The notes beneath the pieces were generated by a model. The model was given only the letters and a program-made list of their open reading frames with translations. It did no database searches and was not told where the DNA came from. 20,472 bases of DNA, from assembly GCA_029558215.1 (NCBI GenBank), contig JAKQFZ010000901.1, positions 1 to 20,472 on the forward strand, in the 5' to 3' direction. This stretch comes from Candidatus Omnitrophota bacterium. Its GTDB lineage: Bacteria > Hinthialibacterota > Hinthialibacteria > JAKQFZ01. Below, piece by piece: positions 7,692 through 14,535 of the stretch; positions within the stretch are counted from its first letter, which is position 1, and each line of letters begins with the position of its first letter. The translations under genes were made by a program, and so were the position numbers.

Positions 7692-8690
7692 ATGAAGGCG
7701 ATGGCAGTTGTATTTCCCGACAGACTGAAGGTGGAATACCGCGAAGTCACTGTTCCGGAGCCAGGTCCCTATGAGATCGTCGTTCGGACGCACTATTCAT
7801 GGATCAGCAATGGGACAGAAGGCTCCCTGCTGCGAGGAGAACGCGTCAACGGCGAGACTCCCTACAAACCAGGAGATCGATGGCCATTTCCGATAGTGGC
7901 TGGATACCAGAGCACGGGCATCGTCGAGAGCGTTGGGGACTCCGTGCAATTGGTTCAGCCGGGCGAGTGGGTCTTCTGCCCCATGGGACGCATAGATGGC
8001 ATGTACGAAGCTTGGGGAGGGCACATCTCTTTGAAGGTGGCTCACGAAACTCAAGTCTGGAAGATACCGGAGGACGTTTCACCCATAGCAGCCAGTGGAT
8101 TGGTTCTGACGCAGGTTGGCTACAACTGTGGCATTCGAGCGCCCATCAACATCAGCGATGTCGCTTTAGTTATTGGCGATGGCATGGTTGGCCATTGGGC
8201 AGCGCAGACACTGCACTGGCGCGGCGCAAAGGTCATTCTTGCCGGCAAGCATGACGATCGACTTTCTTTCTTTCCAGAAGGCAACAACCGCTATCGAGTG
8301 AATGTCACCAGGCAAGACATCCTCGAGGTTGTTCGAGCGATAGCCCCATGCGGAATTCAGGTGCTTGTTCATAGCAGCGGACCGTTGTCGAGTGTGATGG
8401 AGTGTCATCCGCTCATGAAGCACGATGGACATATCGTTTCCGCAGGCTTCATCAAGGAAGACTCTTTGATCGATGTCCAGAGACTCCGCTTCGGCGAACT
8501 GGCGCTGCATTGTCCTTCCGGATGGTCTCGACAGCGAATGGACGAGACGTTATCTCTGATCGCGAGTGGATATCTGGATACGGAGAGTCTGATCACGCAC
8601 CGATTTCCGGTCAAAGACGCGGCGGAGGCGTGGAACGTGATCATCGCCCGAACGGAGACAGTGTTGGGTGTAATTCTTGAATGGGTCTGA
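7692..8690 (+). CDS. Zinc-less medium-chain dehydrogenase/reductase (BchC/sugar-dehydrogenase-like)
   Basis: A 332-residue NAD(P)-dependent MDR-superfamily oxidoreductase. The N-terminal GroES-like domain covers about 1-130 and the Rossmann domain about 145-290, with the nucleotide loop VIGDGMVGHWAAQ (160-172). Two catalytic-zinc positions normally read C-G-x-D and GHE. Here they read YSWISNGTE (35-43) and GYQSTG (71-76), so cysteine, histidine and glutamate ligands are all absent. No structural-zinc cysteine lobe is present. The ISxGTE wording occurs in the BchC-like and related MDR group that modify alcohols without classical zinc chemistry. The start is supported by AGGGAGG 10 nt upstream of ATG 7692. 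It is followed after 101 bp by a second MDR gene, suggesting a two-step or redox-paired function. Substrate unknown. Confidence 0.85.
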   Translation: MKAMAVVFPDRLKVEYREVTVPEPGPYEIVVRTHYSWISNGTEGSLLRGERVNGETPYKPGDRWPFPIVAGYQSTGIVESVGDSVQLVQPGEWVFCPMGRIDGMYEAWGGHISLKVAHETQVWKIPEDVSPIAASGLVLTQVGYNCGIRAPINISDVALVIGDGMVGHWAAQTLHWRGAKVILAGKHDDRLSFFPEGNNRYRVNVTRQDILEVVRAIAPCGIQVLVHSSGPLSSVMECHPLMKHDGHIVSAGFIKEDSLIDVQRLRFGELALHCPSGWSRQRMDETLSLIASGYLDTESLITHRFPVKDAAEAWNVIIARTETVLGVILEWV

Positions 8691-8791
8691 ACGCGCCCTC
8701 ACGTGGGCTGTGTCCACTTCCCTGGACGCTTGCTCGGCAAAGGATGCGCCTGTTCTGAACCGAGTTTCAGTAGGAGAAAGGAAGGGAATTG

Positions 8792-9763
8792 ATGAAAGCA
8801 CTGCAGATAATGGGACCTGAGAAGTATGTGATCCTGGATGTTCCGATGCCCAAGCCTGGGCCTCGAGAAGTCCTGCTGAAGGTTCTGGCGGTGACCACTT
8901 GTCCGCATTGGGATATGCACATCCTGGGTGGTGTGCCAATGCTTGCCGGCTGGCCATTGGAGTATCCCTACACGTTGGGTCAACCGGGTCACGAAGCCTG
9001 CGGTGACATTGAGGCGGTCGGCAGCGAGGTGACCGAGGTGAGCGTTGGTCAGCGTGTCTGTGCTTGGCGCGATCAGGGTCACCATCGTCCGGGCTGCTAC
9101 GCGCAATACGCCATCCTGGATGTGGAGAACGTGATTGCGGTTCCGCGAGCGATTCCGCCCGAGCATTGCGCGTCTTTGGAACTGGCCATGTGCATCAGCG
9201 CGCACATTCTGTACGCGGAGAAACTCGACGCCATCGCGGGACAAAGGATCGGAGTCTTTGGTCTCGGCCCCGCGGGCTTGGTATGCATTCAGCTTCTCCG
9301 TGCGGCAGGTGCGTCTGAAGTCATCGGTTTCGATCCGATGCCGGAACGCCGAGAGATGGCCTTATCCTTCGGGGCAGCCCGAGCGATCGATCCTTCAGGA
9401 GGAGAGGCCGCCGCTTTTCCCCGCAGAGGACAGTCGGGCGCTTTGCATGCGACCTTCGACTGTGTGGGTGTTCCGAAAGCGGTTCATCAGGCGATGGAAT
9501 TGACCAACACACTGGTGATCCTTTTTGCTGTTCAGCGCGAACCGTACATCTTCGCGCCTCAGTATTGGGTTGGGATGGCGCTGGTCGGCGCGCAGATGCA
9601 TTCGCGTGCCGCTGCGGAATTCGCCGCGGCAAAGTTGGCTTCAGGTCAGCTGAACCTGGCGCCTCTGGTCACTCGAACCATGCGGCTGGAGGATTACGGT
9701 GAGGCGGTCGGACTGTTGAAGAATCGCGAAGCGATCAAGGTCGCGTTCATGCCCCAGTTGTAG
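8792..9763 (+). CDS. Medium-chain alcohol dehydrogenase with catalytic-zinc ligands
   Basis: A 323-residue MDR oxidoreductase. The GroES-like domain (about 1-120) retains the catalytic-zinc candidates Cys37 in TTCPHWD and His67-Glu68 in GQPGHEACG. The four-cysteine structural-zinc lobe is missing and replaced by CAWRDQGHHRPGC (90-102). The Rossmann domain has GVFGLGPAGLVCIQLLRAAGA, with the nucleotide loop at 154-163, then GFDPMPERREMA, whose acidic residue after strand beta2 suggests NAD preference. Start is ATG 8792 rather than the preceding TTG 8789, because AGGAGAAAGGAAGG lies just upstream and the family begins MKAL. It probably oxidises a sugar alcohol or secondary alcohol. Only 23-25% identity-type resemblance to its neighbour is apparent by eye, so this is an old paralogue rather than a recent duplication. 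Confidence 0.87.
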   Translation: MKALQIMGPEKYVILDVPMPKPGPREVLLKVLAVTTCPHWDMHILGGVPMLAGWPLEYPYTLGQPGHEACGDIEAVGSEVTEVSVGQRVCAWRDQGHHRPGCYAQYAILDVENVIAVPRAIPPEHCASLELAMCISAHILYAEKLDAIAGQRIGVFGLGPAGLVCIQLLRAAGASEVIGFDPMPERREMALSFGAARAIDPSGGEAAAFPRRGQSGALHATFDCVGVPKAVHQAMELTNTLVILFAVQREPYIFAPQYWVGMALVGAQMHSRAAAEFAAAKLASGQLNLAPLVTRTMRLEDYGEAVGLLKNREAIKVAFMPQL

Positions 9764-9943
9764 GAGGACATCGGACGGCGGGCATGTATCTACATGGAGC
9801 AGTACGGACTGCGAGGAGGTCTCCAACCTGCAGATGCACTCATCACAGCGACTGCAATTGAAAACGCGGACACGCTTTGCTCTGGCAACGCCAGACACTA
9901 TGGTATCATTTCCGATATCCTTCTGAAGGTCTTTCGCGCCTGA
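9764..9943 (+). pseudogene. Remnant of a VapC/PIN-domain toxin (C-terminal part only)
   Basis: The frame directly after the dehydrogenase stop is open to TGA 9941-9943. From ATG 9794 it encodes 49 residues reading MEQYGLRGGLQPADALIT, then ATAIENADTLCSGNARHYG and IISDILLKVFRA. This is the C-terminal third of type II VapC RNases: YGLRxGLxxxDALIxATAxE...L.T.N..H. The third catalytic acid is the Asp codon at 9833-9835 and the conserved Asn is at 9887-9889. The N-terminal half with the first acidic residues is absent, because the upstream DNA is intact dehydrogenase coding sequence. No vapB precedes it. It is therefore a decayed toxin-antitoxin locus trimmed by deletion or recombination. A functional small protein is unlikely. 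Confidence 0.82.
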
Positions 9944-9985
9944 GGTTCGGCATCGGCTTTACAAGTAGTCCTCCCTTCGGCTAGG

Positions 9986-10987
9986 ATGCCTTCACTTATG
10001 AGCACACCTGTGGCAGCTGAAAAAGAGGCACTTCTGGAAGTCAGGGAACTGCAGACGCATTTTCTTTTGCGAGAAGGCATTGCGCGTGCTGTGGACGGGG
10101 TTTCATTCTCTGTATCTCGTGGAGAGACGCTGAGTCTTGTTGGGGAATCCGGCTGTGGCAAGAGTGTGACCGCTCTCTCGATTCTGGGTCTGGTGCCGTC
10201 CCCGCCAGGAAGGACGGTTGGTGGCGAGATTCTTTTTGACGGTGAAGACCTGATTCACAAATCGGATCGGGAGATGAGAGCGGTTCGAGGCAATCGCATC
10301 TCGATGATCTTTCAGGAGCCTTCCAGTGCGCTCAATCCCGTTTTTACCGTTGGGTATCAGTTGATGGAAGTCTTCCGGCTCCACAAAAGACTTTCGGTAC
10401 GTGAGGCGAGGGCGCAATCCATCCTGATGCTGGAAAAGGTTCGCATGGCGAGTGCAGCGGACTGTATGAACCGGTATCCGCATGAGTTGTCTGGTGGCAT
10501 GTGTCAAAGGGTCATGATCGCGATGGCGCTGGCCTGTCAGCCAGAGTTGCTTATTGCTGATGAGCCGACGACGGCACTTGACGTGACCGTTCAGGCCAGG
10601 ATTCTCGAACTCATGCAGGATCTGAAGCAGCAATTTGGATCGTCTGTACTTCTGATCACGCATGATCTGGGGGTTGTCGCTGAGGTAGCGGAGAAGGTTG
10701 TCGTCATGTACGCCGGTGAAGTGGTGGAGATGGCACCTGTGCAGTCGCTCTTTGCCAACCCGAAACATCCATACACCCAATGCCTTCTAGAGTCTCTTCC
10801 GAGACCAGATCGTCTGACAGAGACGCTGAAGGCAATTCCTGGCACAGTGCCCAGTCCCTTGGATTTCCCATCCGGGTGTCGGTTTCATCCCCGCTGCCCG
10901 AAGGTGACACCGGAGTGTGCCTGCGTACATCCGGAACTGCTGCCGCGTGAAGATGGGACTCAGGTTCGATGTGTGCTTTACCAGTGA
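9986..10987 (+). CDS. Peptide/nickel-type ABC transporter ATP-binding protein (DppD/OppD-like)
   Basis: A 333-residue ATPase of the PepT/dipeptide-oligopeptide import family, cytoplasmic side of the inner membrane. Walker A is GESGCGKS (53-60), Q-loop FQEPSSALNPVF (Gln110), signature LSGGMCQR (168-175), Walker B LLIADEP (188-194) and H-loop His226 in LLITHDLGVV. The C-terminal oligopeptide domain has NPKHPYTQCLLESLP, and CRFHPRC with three further cysteines (298, 304, 311, 313, 329), as in DppD/DppF. The partners normally beside it (DppB, DppC, DppF and a binding protein) are all missing. Start ATG 9986 or ATG 9998 (MSTPVAAE) cannot be separated: neither has a well-placed Shine-Dalgarno (an AGG abuts 9986). 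It lies between a VapC remnant and a GT4 gene, so it is probably an orphan in a reshuffled area. Confidence 0.9.
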   Translation: MPSLMSTPVAAEKEALLEVRELQTHFLLREGIARAVDGVSFSVSRGETLSLVGESGCGKSVTALSILGLVPSPPGRTVGGEILFDGEDLIHKSDREMRAVRGNRISMIFQEPSSALNPVFTVGYQLMEVFRLHKRLSVREARAQSILMLEKVRMASAADCMNRYPHELSGGMCQRVMIAMALACQPELLIADEPTTALDVTVQARILELMQDLKQQFGSSVLLITHDLGVVAEVAEKVVVMYAGEVVEMAPVQSLFANPKHPYTQCLLESLPRPDRLTETLKAIPGTVPSPLDFPSGCRFHPRCPKVTPECACVHPELLPREDGTQVRCVLYQ

Positions 10988-11005
10988 TTATTGGAATAAC
11001 CAGTT

Positions 11006-11010
11006 AAGGG
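11006..11010 (+). promoter_or_regulatory. Shine-Dalgarno AAGGG for the GTG start at 11019
   Basis: AAGGG lies 8 nt upstream of GTG 11019. It supports that start over GTG 10917 or ATG 10953, both of which would overlap the ABC ATPase gene and prepend residues with no family resemblance. Confidence 0.6.
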
Positions 11011-11018
11011 CGACGCTT

Positions 11019-12173
11019 GTGGATTCAGATGTTCGACTCAAGATTCTCGTTGTTCAAAGATTTGACCTTCGCAATATCGCCTGCGCCAGAAGAATCATTG
11101 CCATTGTTCGAGAGTTGCTCAGCCGCGGTCATGCGGTTACGGTGACTCAGCTTCCACATCAAGCCAGACAGCAGAACCTTCCCATCCTGCATTCGCTCAC
11201 TGAAATAGATGGAGCGAATCTGGTGGATTTACCCCGGGGAGGGATGGCTCTTGCGGGGAACGTGAAGCGGGTCTGCGAACTTGCTTCCGAGCACGATATC
11301 ATCCATCTGTGGAAGTGCTACCCTGACGCGGCACTGCCGGCACTTTGGGCGGCGCTCAAACGCGACAAACCGGTTCACTACGACTGGGACGATTGGGAAG
11401 AGGGTATCGCCTCCGAGATGACTCGTTCTGCGGTTGTCCATCGCTTGACGCGACTGTGGGAGAGAAGGGTTCTGGAATTCGTGGATACTGTTTCGGTTGC
11501 CAGCGAAGCGCTCAGACGCCGAGCGTTTGAACTTGGCTTTCCGTCGGATCGGATTTTTGACGCTCCCGTTGGCGCGGACTTCTCTGTCAGCCAGAGCGAG
11601 CGTGTGCTTGATCCGGAGCGTCCGAGGCTTGTCTACGTGGGTCAGTTGGAAGTGGCGGCCTATGCCGGTTTGGCGATAGAAGCCCTTGAGCGGGTCTGTC
11701 ATGTTCGTCCACAGGCATCCCTGGTTCTGGTGGGTGGAGGAAGATATCTCGCCGAGCTGCAGAAAATGGTGGATCGAAAAGGGCTGAATGAGAAAGTCCT
11801 TCTCACCGGATACAGACCGTCTTGTGAAGTTCGGGAGTTCCTGGCAAATGCCGACGTTGGTCTGGCACCTTTTGAGGAAACGCCTGTTACACGCGCCAAG
11901 AGTCCGCTCAAGGTCGTTGAATACCTGGCTGCGGGACTTCCCATTGTCGGCAGCCATGTTGGGGAAGTTCCGACGATGATTGGGAACGCGGGGCGAACCG
12001 TTGTACCTGATGATCCAGACGCCTTTGCCCAAGCGATTCTCGACGTGCTGGCGTCTCCAGAGCGATGGCAGGGGTATTCCCGTGAAGCACGCAGGAGAGT
12101 GCAAGAAGTGTACAACTGGTCTCATACGACGGATGAGATTCTGCGTGCTTATGAGAAAGCCATTGAAGGGTGA
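11019..12173 (+). CDS. GT4-family glycosyltransferase (first of a tandem pair)
   Basis: A 384-residue GT-B fold transferase. Start GTG 11019 is chosen by AAGGG 8 nt upstream and by the natural N-terminus DVRLKILVVQRFD. The N-terminal Rossmann domain includes an HLWKCYPD strand-loop (96-103) and the motif YDWDDWEEG (121-129), shared in form with the next protein (ADWADWW). The C-terminal domain has LVYVGQLEVAAY (204-215), LVLVGGGRYL and the usual end motif SPLKVVEYLAAGLPIVGS (295-312). In this motif Glu301 corresponds to the second glutamate of EX7E, and the first glutamate position is replaced by a basic/neutral stretch (VTRAKSP). It belongs to the membrane-associated GT4 group. Donor and acceptor are unknown. 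The stop is followed after 3 nt by the next GT gene. Confidence 0.87.
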   Translation: MDSDVRLKILVVQRFDLRNIACARRIIAIVRELLSRGHAVTVTQLPHQARQQNLPILHSLTEIDGANLVDLPRGGMALAGNVKRVCELASEHDIIHLWKCYPDAALPALWAALKRDKPVHYDWDDWEEGIASEMTRSAVVHRLTRLWERRVLEFVDTVSVASEALRRRAFELGFPSDRIFDAPVGADFSVSQSERVLDPERPRLVYVGQLEVAAYAGLAIEALERVCHVRPQASLVLVGGGRYLAELQKMVDRKGLNEKVLLTGYRPSCEVREFLANADVGLAPFEETPVTRAKSPLKVVEYLAAGLPIVGSHVGEVPTMIGNAGRTVVPDDPDAFAQAILDVLASPERWQGYSREARRRVQEVYNWSHTTDEILRAYEKAIEG

Positions 12174-12176
12174 ACC

Positions 12177-13388
12177 ATGGCAGCGCCGACCATTCTGATG
12201 CTCAATCATAACCTGGTTCGCAGGGGGACTTTTTTCCGATGTATTCAGTTTGCTCGGTGTCTGGTGAAGAGTGGCTTCGACGTTACGCTTATCTCTGCGT
12301 CTGACCAACCACGATTGCGTACTCGACGGAGTTTCGACCACAGCGCCGATGCGACGCATCAGGCGCTGACGATCATCGAGACGCCGCGGTTTGGATCCGT
12401 TGGACAACATGACGGTGGATGGGCTCCCGTGGACATCGTGTTTCGCTTGGGACATGTGTTGCGACACCGCTACGACATTGTTCACGCCTTCGACCACCGA
12501 CCGAATGTATCGTTCCCCTGGTTTCTTTCGAGGTGTGCACACAAATCGATCCATGTTGCCGACTGGGCAGATTGGTGGTGCCGAGGTGGCATCATCACCT
12601 CTCGGCGAAGGTTCCAGTTTCTGGACGGATGGGAAGCGGCCTTGGAAGAAGGGATCAAACGTGCTGCGGATGGTGTCACGGTGACCAGCCGTGTGCTTGA
12701 ACAGCGTGCCTTGTCTTTGGGTATTTTGCCGGAGAAGATACTTTACCTTCCTTCCGGCGCGGATACCGAGCGAATCAAGCCTCTCGATAGGACAGAATGC
12801 AGGAAGAGACTGAACATTCCTTTGGGTGCCAGGGTTGTCTCCTTTGTTGGTCACGCACTGTGGGATCTGGATTTTCTGGTGAATGCCTTTCGAATCGTAT
12901 CAAAGGCCGATCCCAAGGCCATGCTTTATCTGGTCGGAAGCGAGTGGAAGGAGATGAAAGGGGTCTTGAGTGCGGGCTATTCCGGCCTGCATATTCGCTC
13001 TGCAGGTCTCGTTTCACCTGAACAGCTTCCTATGCACCTCGCCGTTGCGGACGTTCATGCACTCCCGCTTCAGGACACTCTGGTCAACCAGGCGCGTGGT
13101 CCCATAAAACTCGGCGACTACATGGCTTCAGGCCGTCCCATCGTCACGCAAGGGGTTGGCGACACAGGTGCGCTGGTCGAGAAAGAAGCGATTGGCCTGG
13201 TCACCGGAACAACCGCTGAGGATTTTGCCAGAGGTATGGCAACGCTGTTGGCCGATCCAGAACTCTGCGTGCAGTTGGGTCATCGCGCTCGCCAGGTTGC
13301 AGAGCAACAATACACATGGAAACAATGCACAAAACCACTGCTTGATTTCTATGAGCGTCTCATGAAGGGTAAGCAGAAAAGCATCTGA
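12177..13388 (+). CDS. GT4-family glycosyltransferase (second of a tandem pair)
   Basis: A 403-residue GT-B fold transferase starting 3 nt after its neighbour's stop. N-terminal features are HNLVRRGTFFRCIQFARCL (11-29), a cysteine-containing RGTFxRCxxxAR helix, and HAFDHRPN (103-110). The motif ADWADWWCRGG (128-138) corresponds to YDWDDWEEG in the upstream protein. The C-terminal domain contains VSFVGHALWD (221-230), LYLVGSEWKEM and GPIKLGDYMASGRPIVTQ (308-325). In that motif the EX7E acid pair is reduced to Asp314. The pair therefore shares order, length and the DWxDW landmark, consistent with an old tandem duplication. Likely role: consecutive sugar additions to a surface glycan. The TGA at 13386-13388 overlaps an ATG in the next frame (13388), not taken as the next start. 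Confidence 0.85.
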   Translation: MAAPTILMLNHNLVRRGTFFRCIQFARCLVKSGFDVTLISASDQPRLRTRRSFDHSADATHQALTIIETPRFGSVGQHDGGWAPVDIVFRLGHVLRHRYDIVHAFDHRPNVSFPWFLSRCAHKSIHVADWADWWCRGGIITSRRRFQFLDGWEAALEEGIKRAADGVTVTSRVLEQRALSLGILPEKILYLPSGADTERIKPLDRTECRKRLNIPLGARVVSFVGHALWDLDFLVNAFRIVSKADPKAMLYLVGSEWKEMKGVLSAGYSGLHIRSAGLVSPEQLPMHLAVADVHALPLQDTLVNQARGPIKLGDYMASGRPIVTQGVGDTGALVEKEAIGLVTGTTAEDFARGMATLLADPELCVQLGHRARQVAEQQYTWKQCTKPLLDFYERLMKGKQKSI

Positions 13389-13401
13389 TGAGAAACCATC
13401 T

Positions 13402-13407
13402 AAGGAG
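13402..13407 (+). promoter_or_regulatory. Shine-Dalgarno AAGGAG for the ATG at 13415
   Basis: A consensus AAGGAG 7 nt before ATG 13415. It decides the start of the sialidase-like protein at MGIREAY, which leads straight into the signal peptide. The earlier ATG 13388 would add MRNHLRSNA with no ribosome site. Confidence 0.7.
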
Positions 13408-13414
13408 CAATGCC

Positions 13415-14410
13415 ATGGGTATTCGAGAGGCCTATTTCCTGATCGTGACCATCTTTCTGGCTTCGCTATGTGTTCCGATACAAGCGAAGGAGTGGGAGGT
13501 AAGTCTGAATGAGGTGCGGAGGATATGGGACAAAGCGCCTCATTGTGCCTTCACCGATCTCACCAGATTCAGGGACAAGTGGTACTGCACATTTCGCGAA
13601 GGTGAGAGGCATGTGCATGGTAAGGACGGGGAGATCCGAATTATTGTCAGCGGGGACGGTGGGGAGTGGGAATCGGCTGCATTGTTCACTGAGGAAGGTG
13701 TGGATCTCCGCGACCCGAAGTTGTCGGTCACTCCCGACGGTCGCCTCATGCTTCTTGTTGGCGGTTCCATCTATAGAGACGAGAAGATGGTGGGGCGACA
13801 ACCCAGAGTCACCTTCAGCGTTGACGGTAAGACGTGGGAGCCTTTGCAGCCGATCCTGTCTGACGGTCAGTGGCTCTGGCGCGTGACTTGGTACGAGGGT
13901 CGCGCCTACGGTGTTTCCTACACTGGTGGCGACGCAGACACTGCTGGTCTCTTCGTCAGCGATGATGGCATCAGCTACGAACAGATTACACGATTCAAGA
14001 TGGATGGTTTTGCGAACGAGACAACGCTTCGGTTTTTCCCCGATGGTGAGATGATTGCATTGGTTCGTCGCGATAAGGGCAATACTATGGCTTGGATCGG
14101 AACCAGCAAACCTCCCTACACTGACTGGACGTGGTCTGAGACAAAACATCGCGTTGGGGGGCCGAACTTCATCGTTCTTCCCGACGGCGAGATGGTTGCC
14201 ACGGGGCGCAGCTATCCGGAGGGAGCAAAGACAGTCGTTGCCACGATGAACCGCGAGAGTTATGAGCCTTGCTTGACTCTGCCGAGTGGTGGCGACACAA
14301 GTTATGCCGGCATGGCGTGGCATGACGAGAAACTCTGGATAAGTTACTACTCATCCCACGAAGGCAAGAGTTCAATCTACTTCGCGGAGGTGGGACTTGC
14401 TGAGAAGTAG
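13415..14410 (+). CDS. Secreted sialidase-like (BNR/Asp-box) six-bladed beta-propeller protein
   Basis: A 331-residue exported protein. Signal peptide is about 1-24 (core FLIVTIFLASLCVPI, end PIQA before KEWEV). The propeller has three Asp-box-type S-x-D-x-G-x-x-W/Y turns: SGDGGEW (79-85), SVDGKTW (135-141) and SDDGISY (182-188). It also has dG repeats at TPDGRL, FPDGEM and LPDGEM. The opening block CAFTDLTRFRDKWYCTFREG (44-61) is the family's first strand pair and replaces the FRIP motif of true neuraminidases. NETTLRFFPDGEM, with Glu202 and Arg218-Arg219 nearby, resembles sialidase active-site positions. It could be an exo-glycosidase or a glycan-binding propeller. True sialidase activity is not shown. 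First gene of a five-gene block with sugar import. Confidence 0.8.
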   Translation: MGIREAYFLIVTIFLASLCVPIQAKEWEVSLNEVRRIWDKAPHCAFTDLTRFRDKWYCTFREGERHVHGKDGEIRIIVSGDGGEWESAALFTEEGVDLRDPKLSVTPDGRLMLLVGGSIYRDEKMVGRQPRVTFSVDGKTWEPLQPILSDGQWLWRVTWYEGRAYGVSYTGGDADTAGLFVSDDGISYEQITRFKMDGFANETTLRFFPDGEMIALVRRDKGNTMAWIGTSKPPYTDWTWSETKHRVGGPNFIVLPDGEMVATGRSYPEGAKTVVATMNRESYEPCLTLPSGGDTSYAGMAWHDEKLWISYYSSHEGKSSIYFAEVGLAEK

Positions 14411-14447
14411 AACCTGCAGAGTGGGGGGAGTTTGAGAGTTGCACCAT

Positions 14448-14470
14448 CCTTTCCCTGCCTTCAGGAAAGG
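14448..14470 (+). terminator. Candidate hairpin between the two propeller genes
   Basis: CCTTTCCCTG (one bulged C) pairs with CAGGAAAGG around a CCTT loop: 9-bp stem, 4-nt loop. It is followed only by TTCTCC rather than a run of Ts, so it may attenuate rather than fully terminate. A second weak ACGGA/TCCGT repeat (14502-14506, 14515-14519) follows. Confidence 0.4.
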
Positions 14471-14535
14471 TTCTCCGGCAATGCTTATTCGAGAAGATTA
14501 TACGGATTCGATAGTCCGTCATTCAGGAGTCCGGT

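Noticed and set aside
8712..8727. GTCCA/TGGAC hairpin between the two dehydrogenases
   Set aside because: Five-bp stem with no T-run, so not convincing as a terminator.
11229..12854. A 541-codon open frame on the minus strand across both GT4 genes
   Set aside because: Two recognisable glycosyltransferases occupy the plus strand. The antisense translation shows no family motifs and looks like a shadow frame caused by codon bias.
13466..14323. A 285-codon minus-strand frame opposite the sialidase-like gene
   Set aside because: The plus-strand protein has a signal peptide and Asp boxes. The antisense reading has none.
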